DNA of 43,535 bases, from NCBI RefSeq assembly GCF_000429945.1, contig NZ_AUCV01000050.1:1-43535 (forward strand). Direction: 5' to 3'. The notes beneath the pieces were generated by a model, which saw nothing but the letters and a program-made list of their open reading frames with translations, made no database searches and had not been told where the DNA came from. Positions 7,291-15,369 of this stretch are shown here, in pieces; the first letter of the stretch is position 1; each line of letters starts with the position of its first letter. This stretch comes from Desulfogranum japonicum DSM 18378. Its GTDB lineage: Bacteria > Desulfobacterota > Desulfobulbia > Desulfobulbales > Desulfobulbaceae. A program made the translations under genes and the position numbers.

Positions 7291-9126
7291 ATGCAAAAAA
7301 TGAAACCGAGATTTCAAGAACAAGGTTGGCGTATGGCAGTAACGTTTCTCTGTCTTGTACTTTTATCTATGTTGCAACCTGCACAATCTCTCTTGGCTGC
7401 CCATGGTGAAAGTCTTGATGGCGAGCTGAAATATCCTAAGGATTTTAAACATTTTGATTATGTTTCACCCAATGCAAAACAGGGGGGAACTCTGAACCTA
7501 CATAGTTTAGGTGGTTTTGATAAAATGAACCCTTTCACCCTGAAGGGGGAGAGCCCTGAAGGTTTAGGAACATATGTTTACGAAACTTTGACGGTATCCA
7601 GTCTTGACGAGCCGTTTGCGCAGTACGGTCTGATTGCTAAGGACATTGCCATGGCGCCGGACCAGAAATCCGTTACCTTTACATTGAATCCAAAAGCTCG
7701 CTTTGCAGATGGAACTCCGGTGAGAGCCGAAGATGTGATATTTAGCCTGGAGATTTTACAAAGTGAAGAAGCATCTCCTTTTTATCAACTGTATTTTCAT
7801 GATATCGAGCGGGGTGAAATAATAGACGTGCACACTGTGAAATTTCATTTTAAAAGAAAAAACAGGGAGTTGCATATGATAGCTGGGCAGCTTCCTGTGC
7901 TTAGCAAAAAATTTTTTACTGAACATGGGTTCAACTCCACTGATGCCAAAGACACCCTGGCACTCCCGCTTGGGTCCGGGCCGTATATGGTAAAATCCTA
8001 TGATTTAGGGAAACATATAACTTATGTCAAAAATCCTGATTATTGGGCAAAAGATCTGCCTGTACGCAAGGGAATGTTTAATTTCGACACCATTAACATT
8101 AAATACTTCAAGGATCAGACTGTCAGCCTGGAGGCATTTAAGGCCGGTGAATTTGACTTTATGTATATCAACATTGCCAAGCAATGGCAGCGTGATCTTG
8201 TTGGTAGAAAATTTGATCAGGGCCTGCTGACAAAACATGCCTTTGCTCACAAGAATAATGCAGGTATGCAGGGGTTCGCTTTCAACACCCGACGTGATTT
8301 GTTCAAAGACAGGCGGGTTCGGCAGGCGTTGGGCCTGGCGCTTGATTTTGAGTGGACCAATACTACCTTGTTTTACAGTCAGTATAAACGCACAAACTCC
8401 TATTTTGCAAATTCTGAATTGGCGGCTACCGGCCTGCCGTCTGAAGACGAGCTGAAAATACTGGAACCATTTCGTAAAGAGTTGCCCCCTGAAGTCTTCA
8501 CTCAGCCATTAACACCTCCGACAACTGCAGGCCCCGGTGGGCTTAGGGCTAACCTGCGTAAGGCTATGGCCTTGCTAAAAGAATCAGGATATCAGATTCA
8601 GGATGGCACTCTTGTCGATTCTACTGGAAAACCATTCACCTTTGAAATCTTGCTTGTCTCGCCAACGTTTGAGCGGGTGATGGCAGGATATGTAAACAAC
8701 CTGCAAAAACTAGGCGTGCGAGCCTCTTATCGAACTATTGATCCGGCACTGTACATAGATAGAATTAAGAATTTCAACTTTGATATGACCGTGCAGGGTT
8801 TTCCGCAGTCGCAGTCGCCTGGAAATGAACAGCGGGAATTTTGGGGAAGTAGTGCTGCCCAGCGTAAGGGCTCCCGAAATGTTGTAGGGATAAGTGATCC
8901 GGTTGTTGATGCGTTGATTGATGCGGTGATTTATGCGGAGGATCGAAAGACCCTCACTGTGGCATGTCGAGCTCTTGACAGGGTATTGTGGTATGGCTAC
9001 TATGTCGTGCCTAATTGGTATCTGGATTCGCATCGACTGGCTTTTTCAACCAGTCTCAGATATCCTGAAACATTGCCTGTTTACTACAGTTACGACCAGT
9101 TCTTGAATACATGGTGGCAAGAGTGA
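7291..9126 (+). CDS. Periplasmic solute-binding protein, family 5, YejA-like
   Basis: A 611-residue protein from ATG 7291, chosen because CTGGAGTG lies six bases upstream; ATG 7258 lacks a ribosome site. Residues 1-40 form a signal peptide (basic start, then MAVTFLCLVLLSMLQPA). The mature part has the family-5 oligopeptide-binding pattern: HFDYVSPNAKQGGTLNLHSL, FTLNPKARFADGTPVRAEDV (about 132-151), YVKNPDYWAKDLPV and RRVRQALGLALDFEW-type segments. Length and N-terminal sequence fit YejA rather than OppA/DppA. It would hand peptides to an ABC importer, but no permease or ATPase genes adjoin it, so partners must be elsewhere. Confidence 0.88.
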   Translation: MQKMKPRFQEQGWRMAVTFLCLVLLSMLQPAQSLLAAHGESLDGELKYPKDFKHFDYVSPNAKQGGTLNLHSLGGFDKMNPFTLKGESPEGLGTYVYETLTVSSLDEPFAQYGLIAKDIAMAPDQKSVTFTLNPKARFADGTPVRAEDVIFSLEILQSEEASPFYQLYFHDIERGEIIDVHTVKFHFKRKNRELHMIAGQLPVLSKKFFTEHGFNSTDAKDTLALPLGSGPYMVKSYDLGKHITYVKNPDYWAKDLPVRKGMFNFDTINIKYFKDQTVSLEAFKAGEFDFMYINIAKQWQRDLVGRKFDQGLLTKHAFAHKNNAGMQGFAFNTRRDLFKDRRVRQALGLALDFEWTNTTLFYSQYKRTNSYFANSELAATGLPSEDELKILEPFRKELPPEVFTQPLTPPTTAGPGGLRANLRKAMALLKESGYQIQDGTLVDSTGKPFTFEILLVSPTFERVMAGYVNNLQKLGVRASYRTIDPALYIDRIKNFNFDMTVQGFPQSQSPGNEQREFWGSSAAQRKGSRNVVGISDPVVDALIDAVIYAEDRKTLTVACRALDRVLWYGYYVVPNWYLDSHRLAFSTSLRYPETLPVYYSYDQFLNTWWQE

Positions 9127-9159
9127 CGTATTCACACACTGTTGGCATTTTTTTTGTAA

Positions 9160-9208
9160 GGTCCCATATATCCTATATTCCTTGACGGAAGTAGGGTATA
9201 ATGGGACC
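9160..9208. repeat. Inverted repeat downstream of the peptide-binding protein gene
   Basis: GGTCCCAT (9160-9167) and ATGGGACC (9201-9208) are perfect arms; the interior pairs partly (TTCC/GGAA around TTGAC). It lacks a following T-run. It may be a weak terminator or an operator before the P-loop gene at 9393. Confidence 0.35.
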
Positions 9209-9392
9209 GAAGGTATCAACTTTTATCACGCGTATTCGTGACTACATGCTTGAGAGAATATTCTTAGAACAGTATTTAAACGTCTGCAGTACAGGTATTC
9301 GCATGTTCCGAAGTCTGTGTTTACCCGTAGGCAAAAAGGTACGTGTCAGATTGCGGAATTCCTCATTCAGGACCAGACAGTAAAGAGGAATT

Positions 9393-10385
9393 ATGACCAC
9401 TTCAATGGATAAAACGGATAAGGATTATCCGTGGATTTATTTAACCGGTAAGGAGGTCTATGACTTTTTTTGTAAAGTAAAGGGCCGGTTACAGGGCATA
9501 ACTGTGTACGCCCTGGTGGGTAAAAGCGGAACGGGCAAAAGTTTTCGGGCTCGTTTGCTGGCTGAAAAAATTGGTATTCCCTATATCGTAGATGATGGCC
9601 TGCTGATACACGATACCGCCATATTGGCAGGGAGATCCGCCAAGCAGGAAAAGAACTATATCAGTGCGATTAAGACAGCTCTTTTTTCTGACTCTGTTCA
9701 TCGAGACCAAGTGGTTGAGGTGATGCAGAAAAGAAAAATAAAGAAGATCCTTCTGATCGGTACGTCTGACAAGATGGTAGCCCGGATGGCCAGACGGCTC
9801 GAATTGCCCCCGATTTCCCGAATCATAAAAATTGAAGAGATCGCCAGCCAGGAAGATATAGAGAATGCAATTAAATCCCGCTTTGAAGAAGGCAAGCATG
9901 TTATCCCTGTGCCAGCCATAGAAATTCGGCGTGATTATGCTCAGATTCTTTCTGATTCCATCCGAATTTTTTTTAAGGGCAGCAAGTCAGCGTCCGGTAA
10001 TAAAAAATCGCGATTTTTTGACAAGTCTGTCGTGCAACCTGATTTTCATACCAATGATCGTGTCGTTTCTGGAACAGTCACTATCTCTGAAGCTGCTTTA
10101 ACGCAGATGCTCCTTCACTGCATAGATGAATTTGACAGTGAAATTCAAGTGAAAAAAATCAGGGTTCGTACTGCGCGTTCCGGGTATGGGATCAGTCTGT
10201 TTATTGGAGTGCCGTATGGAAAAACCCTGGCCGGAGGACTCCATGGCCTGCGGGCCTATATCACGGATCGATTACAGAGGTACACTGGTATTCTGCTGGA
10301 GTCTCTTGAGATTTCGGTTGATGAAGTCGTGCAGCGGAAAAAAGAGCAAAAAGATGAAATCGACAAAAAAAATGAACAGGGATAA
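9393..10385 (+). CDS. P-loop NTPase fused to an Asp23/Gls24-like domain, function unknown
   Basis: A 330-residue cytoplasmic protein with GAGGAATT as ribosome site. The Walker A motif GKSGTGKS is at 43-50 after a hydrophobic strand (ITVYALV). A Walker-B-like strand KKILLIGTSD (about 118-127) follows. Residues about 225-310 (VVSGTVTISEAALTQML, IRVRTARSGYGISLFIGVPY, ESLEISVDEVV) have the strand-helix pattern of Asp23/Gls24 (alkaline shock) domains, which in Firmicutes help anchor envelope stress proteins. The C-terminus is a charged tail (QRKKEQKDEIDKKNEQG). No characterised homologue is known to me. It stands alone with spacers on both sides. Confidence 0.7.
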   Translation: MTTSMDKTDKDYPWIYLTGKEVYDFFCKVKGRLQGITVYALVGKSGTGKSFRARLLAEKIGIPYIVDDGLLIHDTAILAGRSAKQEKNYISAIKTALFSDSVHRDQVVEVMQKRKIKKILLIGTSDKMVARMARRLELPPISRIIKIEEIASQEDIENAIKSRFEEGKHVIPVPAIEIRRDYAQILSDSIRIFFKGSKSASGNKKSRFFDKSVVQPDFHTNDRVVSGTVTISEAALTQMLLHCIDEFDSEIQVKKIRVRTARSGYGISLFIGVPYGKTLAGGLHGLRAYITDRLQRYTGILLESLEISVDEVVQRKKEQKDEIDKKNEQG

Positions 10386-11226
10386 AAAAAAGCCAATCTA
10401 TCTAACCCCTCCATTTTACAACCTCTAACTGAGTCTTCATTCATTTTCACACAGGGGGTAACCCCCCCAAACCTTTATTTATCCCTTGACTCGATAAATA
10501 TAATGTTGTTATACAACCTGTGTTTTGAGTGATTGTTTTGTAAGCAGTTTGCCGGGTGGAATCGTCGAGTTGTGGGTGAGGGCGGCTTGCTTCTATGGAA
10601 ATGCACTCAGTCTGCTGTTTTGATTAAGTGCAGCTCTATTCCCGTTGTATCATCTTACTAGGTATATAATTCGATAATTTCACCGCGTCATCTTCTTCGA
10701 AAGTCACTTGACTCGTGCTCTGCAGTTTGTGGTAGTGGTGCAGGGTTTTGAGTGGTTTTTTCGGATGTGGTAGCGGTAAAAAGTGCTTAAGGGATGCAGT
10801 ATAAGGGTAACCTTACAAACATCCTGAGTACGGTAATGTCTGGTCGGTGCGTATATCTGACCACGTCTTCTTTCCTGCTCTCCCATTTCTGAAAAAATGT
10901 TTTGTCTGGCCGTGGGGCTGAAGTGCATAGATGCGAAATCTCGTTGGGGGAGATTTTCACACTAGCGTATTGCCTTCTGCTTTGAGGCTGATCGAACGTT
11001 TTTTCTTGTTGGGAATGCGGAAGAAAGCTAGGCATATTTTCTGGGGGGAAAATTGCTTCACGTCTTTTCTCCTTGTCTTTTACTCTTCCTGCCGAATCCA
11101 TCCCCGAAAAAGCGGGTGCATGTCACTTGAAGCTCGCAAAACAGTGTCAACAGGATTTCAAACAATTCTATTTCTCGAGGAGGCCGCCCGTCGATTGCGA
11201 TCGGTACTCCGCAAAAGGATGCGTCT
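10386..11226. other. Long gene-free region upstream of sucC
   Basis: About 840 bases without a convincing gene. Open frames here (for example 10931-11230) lack ribosome sites and normal composition. The stretch holds GGGGGTAACCCCC (about 10454-10466), a candidate promoter at 10486-10515, a short stem TGGTC...GACCA near 10840-10863, and AAAAGGATG before sucC. It could carry a long mRNA leader or a small RNA; no known RNA family was recognised. Confidence 0.35.
10486..10515 (+). promoter_or_regulatory. Candidate sigma-70 promoter overlapping a palindrome
   Basis: TTGACT (10486-10491) and TATACA (10510-10515) are spaced by 18 bases. The -10 box lies within GTTGTTATACAAC (10505-10517), a dyad with 5-base arms, which could be an operator. 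If used for sucC the leader would be about 700 bases; it may instead drive an unrecognised RNA. Confidence 0.4.
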
Positions 11227-12384
11227 ATGAAAGTTCATGAGTATCAGGCCAAGGAATTATTCCGGAAATTTAATGTACCGACCCCCAATGGTAAGGTCGC
11301 TTACACAACTGAAGAAGTTGAGAAAATTGCGGACGAATTTGGACTTCCTGTGGTAGTTAAGGCCCAGGTCCATGCCGGCGGTCGAGGAAAAGGCGGCGGT
11401 GTAAAACTCGCCAGAACCAAAGAGGAAGTGAAAGAAGTTGCTGACTCCATCATCGGTATGACCCTGGTTACCAAACAAACCGGTGCTGAGGGTAAGAAAG
11501 TAAACAAGGTACTGGTTGAGCAGGGTGTTTCCATAAAGAAAGAACTTTATCTCTCCATTATTCCCGATCGTGAAACCGCAAGCGTTGCCATTGTCTGCAG
11601 CCAGGACGGCGGTATGGATATCGAGGATGTTGCCGAGAAGACCCCGGAGCGGATCATCACCGTTAGTGTCAGCCCTGCCACAGGTATTCAGCCTTTCCAT
11701 CTTCGCCAGGTCTGCTTCGGCCTTGAACTGCCCAAAGAGTTGATGAAAAAGATGTCTGCATTGGTGAAGAACCTCTATGAATGCTTTGTGGCATATGATT
11801 GCTCCATGCTGGAGATCAATCCCCTTATCATCACCGAAGAGGATGATATCATCGCGCTTGACGCAAAAATTGACGTTGATGGAAACTCCATGTTTCGTCA
11901 TCCCGATGTCAAAGAGATGCATGATCCTGACGAAGAGGATCCCATTGAGTTGGAAGCCAGCCAATACGGGCTTAACTACATCAATCTTGATGGAAATGTG
12001 GGTAATATCGTTAACGGTGCCGGATTGGCCATGGCAACCATGGATATCGTAAAAATGGCTGGCGCATCTCCTGCAAACTTCCTTGATGTTGGTGGTGGAG
12101 CAAATGCTGAGGCTATTGAGAATGGCTTCCGACTGATTATGAGTGATCCTAGTGTAAAAGGTATTTTGATCAACGTATTTGGTGGAATTTTACGCTGTGA
12201 TATCCTTGCACAGGGTGTGGTTCAGGCTGCAACAAAACTGAAATTGTCTGTTCCTGTTGTCGTTCGTATGGAAGGAACAAACGTAGAAGAAGGACGCAAA
12301 ATTCTTGCTGACTCCGGTCTTGAGCTGATCAACGCAGTTGATCTGGCTGACGCTGCAGAGAAAGTTGCAAAGATTGTAGCCTAA
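11227..12384 (+). CDS. sucC: Succinate-CoA ligase (ADP-forming), beta subunit
   Basis: A 385-residue ATP-grasp subunit that with SucD converts succinyl-CoA + ADP + Pi to succinate + CoA + ATP, or the reverse. The start KVHEYQAKELFRKFNVPTP and the loop VHAGGRGKGGGVKLA (about 44-58) are typical, as are SMLEINPLI (Mg/nucleotide site, about 194-202) and the phosphate-binding INVFGGILRCD (about 316-326). AAAAGGATG is the ribosome site. It opens the operon sucC-sucD-mmdA-small gene-carboxyltransferase. In this setting it probably exchanges succinate and succinyl-CoA for the methylmalonyl-CoA route rather than serving a plain oxidative TCA cycle. Confidence 0.95.
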   Translation: MKVHEYQAKELFRKFNVPTPNGKVAYTTEEVEKIADEFGLPVVVKAQVHAGGRGKGGGVKLARTKEEVKEVADSIIGMTLVTKQTGAEGKKVNKVLVEQGVSIKKELYLSIIPDRETASVAIVCSQDGGMDIEDVAEKTPERIITVSVSPATGIQPFHLRQVCFGLELPKELMKKMSALVKNLYECFVAYDCSMLEINPLIITEEDDIIALDAKIDVDGNSMFRHPDVKEMHDPDEEDPIELEASQYGLNYINLDGNVGNIVNGAGLAMATMDIVKMAGASPANFLDVGGGANAEAIENGFRLIMSDPSVKGILINVFGGILRCDILAQGVVQAATKLKLSVPVVVRMEGTNVEEGRKILADSGLELINAVDLADAAEKVAKIVA

Positions 12385-12397
12385 ATAGATTTCGCAC

Positions 12398-12428
12398 TGT
12401 TCTCCAGGTTAAAAACACCTAGAGAACA
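12398..12428 (+). other. Intra-operon hairpin between sucC and sucD
   Basis: TGTTCTC-C-AGGT and ACCT-A-GAGAACA form an 11-pair stem with one mismatch and an 8-base loop. No U-run follows, so it is more likely an mRNA processing or stability element than a terminator. Confidence 0.4.
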
Positions 12429-12521
12429 AGATTTCGGGGTGCAAAGGGTCAGGGTTAAATGGCTGACTCCCGCAATAATGCCCTGTAACAGAAATACTAA
12501 CCATACTCATAGAGGAATACG

Positions 12522-13391
12522 ATGAGCGTTTTTATAGATAAAAATACCCGTTTACTTGTTCAAGGTATTACCGGTTCGGAAGGACAATTTCATACACGAT
12601 CCTGTATTGCATATGGGACCAATGTTGTAGCCGGTGTAACACCTGGTAAAGGTGGACAAAAAATGGATGATGTACCCATCTACAACGGTGTTAAAGCTGC
12701 GAAGAAAGCATCTGACGCCAATGCATCCATGATTCTGGTACCACCTCCATTTGCTGCAGATGCCATTATGGAAGCTGCTGACGCTGGTATTGAATTAGTA
12801 GTCTGCATCACAGAAGGTATTCCTGTGATGGATATGATGAGAGTAAAAAATTACCTTGCCACCAAAAATACCCGCCTTATCGGCCCGAACTGCCCTGGCC
12901 TCATGACCCCCGGGCAGTGCAAAATCGGAATTATGCCTAATACCATGGGTAAAGGCGGCGGGCCGGTAGGCGTTGTATCTCGCTCCGGCACCCTGACCTA
13001 TGAAGTTGTTCATCAGTTGTCCCAGGTCGGCCTCGGACAATCCACCTGCATCGGTATCGGTGGTGACCCCATCAACGGTACCAACTTCCTGGACTGCCTT
13101 GCAGCATTCAATGCTGATCCTGAAACCAAGGCGGTTGTTATGGTCGGCGAGATCGGTGGTAATGCTGAAGAGGATGCATGTGACTACATTAAAGCGAATA
13201 TAGACATGCCTGTTGTCGGTTTTATTGCTGGCCTCACAGCTCCTCCAGGTCGTCGTATGGGTCATGCTGGTGCTATCGTAAGTGGCGGTAAAGGTACTGC
13301 TGAAGCAAAAATTGAAGCCATGAAAGCCAGTGGCGTTCATCACTGTGAAAATCTTGGCAAGATTGGCGAGCTTTGTAAAAAAGTTTTCTAA
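12522..13391 (+). CDS. sucD: Succinate-CoA ligase (ADP-forming), alpha subunit
   Basis: A 289-residue Rossmann-type CoA-binding subunit. It has [20 protein letters not shown] (CoA-binding glycine loop, residues 13-32), [13 protein letters not shown] (about 118-130) and the phosphorylated histidine H248 in [13 protein letters not shown], with the partner [14 protein letters not shown] loop. AGAGGAATACG precedes the start. It works as a heterotetramer or dimer with SucC, 137 bases upstream. Length matches the bacterial family. Confidence 0.95.
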   Translation: MSVFIDKNTRLLVQGITGSEGQFHTRSCIAYGTNVVAGVTPGKGGQKMDDVPIYNGVKAAKKASDANASMILVPPPFAADAIMEAADAGIELVVCITEGIPVMDMMRVKNYLATKNTRLIGPNCPGLMTPGQCKIGIMPNTMGKGGGPVGVVSRSGTLTYEVVHQLSQVGLGQSTCIGIGGDPINGTNFLDCLAAFNADPETKAVVMVGEIGGNAEEDACDYIKANIDMPVVGFIAGLTAPPGRRMGHAGAIVSGGKGTAEAKIEAMKASGVHHCENLGKIGELCKKVF

Positions 13392-13407
13392 ACAGCCGAA
13401 TGTTGAG

Positions 13408-13445
13408 ACCTGGAACTGATTACTCTTGGAACATCAGTTCCAGGT
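13408..13445 (+). other. Intra-operon hairpin between sucD and mmdA
   Basis: ACCTGGAACTGAT (13408-13420) and ATCAGTTCCAGGT (13433-13445) are perfect 13-base arms with a 12-base loop. It is followed by TCTAACAGG, not a U-run. It probably affects transcript processing or partial termination between the ligase and carboxyltransferase genes. Confidence 0.5.
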
Positions 13446-13494
13446 TCTAACAGGAGCACGGAATCTTCATTGAATTCTGCAGCAAGGAGACAGC

Positions 13495-15051
13495 ATGAGT
13501 AGTACAACAAAAGAAAAATTGGAAGAGCTGAAAAAGCGCAGAGCCGCGGCTCTCCTCGGTGGTGGTCAAGATAAAATTGACAAGATCCACGCTAAAGGCA
13601 AGAAAACAGCCCGTGAGAGGATCGCTCAGTTACTCGATCCCGGTACCTTTGAAGAGTATGATTGCTTTAAGAGGCATCGCTGCCACAACTTCGGCATGGA
13701 AAAGATCCAGTTTGACGGTGATGGTATTGTGACCGGATACGGAAAAATCAACGGTCGTCCTGTTTATATTTATGCACAGGATTTTTCCGTACTGGCAGGC
13801 TCTCTTTCTGAGACCCTTGCTGAGAAGATCGTCAAGGTTATGGAACTGGGAATGAAAAACGGCGTTCCTGTTATTGGTCTAAACGATTCCGGTGGTGCGC
13901 GTATTCAGGAAGCCATTGAAGCACTTCGCGGGTATACGGATATCTTTTTGCGCAACATTCTGGCATCCGGTGTCGTTCCGCAGATCTCAGGCGTTTTCGG
14001 CCCCTGTGCTGGTGGTGCTGTATATTCTCCGGCCCTGACAGACTTCATCATCCAGGTCAAATTACAGTCTTACATGTTCCTGACCGGACCAAAAGTTGTA
14101 AAAACCGTCCTCAACGAAGATGTGACCGTTGAGGAACTTGGTGGTGCCTCAATGCATACAACCAAGTCTGGTGTGACGGACCATGCTGCAGAGAATGAAG
14201 ATGATGCGATTTGGTACATCCAGACGCTGCTTTCCTATCTGCCGCAGAATAATATGGAAGATCCTCCTGATGTGGAGTGCACAGATTCCATCATGCGTAG
14301 GAGTGAATTGCTCAACGAGATTATCCCGGATAATCCCAATGCCGCATATGACATGAAAGACGTTATCAGAGAAACTGTTGATGATGGTGTCTTTTTTGAA
14401 ATTAAAGAAAATTTTGCAGCAAACATTATAGTTGGCTTTGCCCGCTATGGTGGGAAAAGTGTTGGTATCGTAGCCAATCAGCCTAATTACTATGCAGGCG
14501 TACTCGATATTGACGCTTCAAAAAAAGGTGCTCGTTTTGTTCGTTTCTGTGACTGTTTTAATATTCCCGTTATCACTTTTGTTGACGTCCCAGGCTTTCT
14601 GCCAGGTACTGATCAGGAATTCGGTGGGGTTATTACAAATGGCGCTAAATTGATGTATGCCTATGGCGAAGCTACTGTACCGAAAATTACGATTATTACT
14701 CGGAAAGCATACGGCGGAGCATATTGTGTTATGTCCTCCAAGCATCTGCGCTGTGACATTAACTACTCTTGGCCGACCGGTGAAATTGCGGTTATGGGTG
14801 CAAAAGGGGCCGTTGAAGTTCTGTATGCAAGGGCTGCTAAGAAAGAGGATGATCCAGCAGCGTTTCTGGCTGAGAAAGAGAATGAGTACAATACTAACTT
14901 CTCTAACCCGTACTGTGCTGCCGAGCGTGGGTATATTGATGACGTCATCGAACCTGCGGAGACTCGCTATCGTATCATTAACGCTTTGGAATCCATCAAA
15001 ACTAAACGTGATACTAACCCAGCGAAAAAACATGGTAATATTCCTTTGTAA
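13495..15051 (+). CDS. mmdA: Methylmalonyl-CoA carboxyltransferase 12S subunit (acyl-CoA carboxyltransferase)
   Basis: A 518-residue member of the crotonase-fold carboxyltransferase family (MmdA/PccB/12S). It moves CO2 between the CoA ester and biotin: methylmalonyl-CoA to propionyl-CoA in the propionate pathway. Two homologous halves are visible: [20 protein letters not shown] and [20 protein letters not shown] (N half), then [18 protein letters not shown] and [15 protein letters not shown] (C half), which hold the acyl and biotin oxyanion glycines. AGCAAGGAGACAGC is the ribosome site. No biotin carboxylase or membrane decarboxylase beta subunit lies nearby, so a pyruvate transcarboxylase role is more likely than an ATP-driven carboxylase or a sodium pump. 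Confidence 0.9.
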   Translation: MSSTTKEKLEELKKRRAAALLGGGQDKIDKIHAKGKKTARERIAQLLDPGTFEEYDCFKRHRCHNFGMEKIQFDGDGIVTGYGKINGRPVYIYAQDFSVLAGSLSETLAEKIVKVMELGMKNGVPVIGLNDSGGARIQEAIEALRGYTDIFLRNILASGVVPQISGVFGPCAGGAVYSPALTDFIIQVKLQSYMFLTGPKVVKTVLNEDVTVEELGGASMHTTKSGVTDHAAENEDDAIWYIQTLLSYLPQNNMEDPPDVECTDSIMRRSELLNEIIPDNPNAAYDMKDVIRETVDDGVFFEIKENFAANIIVGFARYGGKSVGIVANQPNYYAGVLDIDASKKGARFVRFCDCFNIPVITFVDVPGFLPGTDQEFGGVITNGAKLMYAYGEATVPKITIITRKAYGGAYCVMSSKHLRCDINYSWPTGEIAVMGAKGAVEVLYARAAKKEDDPAAFLAEKENEYNTNFSNPYCAAERGYIDDVIEPAETRYRIINALESIKTKRDTNPAKKHGNIPL

Positions 15052-15115
15052 ATCCTGCCATTGTGGGAATACACTGGGGTGTTGCTGATTAATTCAATAC
15101 TCAACGGGTGAAAAG

Positions 15116-15313
15116 ATGGCAAAAAACAGTAAGAAAATGGCAGCGGCGCTTGCCGCAGTCAATATGTACCTCCAGCAGGAAGCTGAGGCAGCATATCTGG
15201 AGCAGCAGGCTGCTGCTGCCCGTGCCGCCAAGGCCGGTCCCAGTATTTGGGCCATAAGCGGGCGTCAGGAAATGATGTCCATGCGTAGGATGATGCAATT
15301 ACGAGCGTTTTGA
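15116..15313 (+). CDS. Small protein in the carboxyltransferase operon, possible accessory subunit
   Basis: A 65-residue basic, Ala-rich protein starting MAKNSKKMAAALAAVNMYLQ. The first 42 residues should be one long helix (VNMYLQQEAEAAYLEQQAAA). The end, SIWAISGRQEMMSMRRMMQL, has the W-x-x-x-G-R-x-x-M-x-x-x-R pattern found near the C-terminus of small subunits of biotin-dependent decarboxylases and carboxylases (compare MmdD/MmdE, OadG tails). There is no membrane helix, unlike OadG. It lies 64 bases after mmdA and 56 before the 5S gene, so a structural subunit that holds the two enzymes together is likely. This role is inferred. Confidence 0.75.
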   Translation: MAKNSKKMAAALAAVNMYLQQEAEAAYLEQQAAAARAAKAGPSIWAISGRQEMMSMRRMMQLRAF

Positions 15314-15369
15314 TAGCTCCCTTTTAGATTTCGATATTTAACGATTACGTATTAGAGGAGAAACGAACA

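Noticed and set aside
9182-9206. TTGACG followed by TATAAT as a sigma-70 promoter
   Set aside because: The boxes are only about 9 bases apart; 16-18 are needed. They fall inside an inverted repeat instead.
10931-11230. 99-codon plus-strand frame before sucC
   Set aside because: No ribosome site, poor protein composition, and it overlaps the sucC start.
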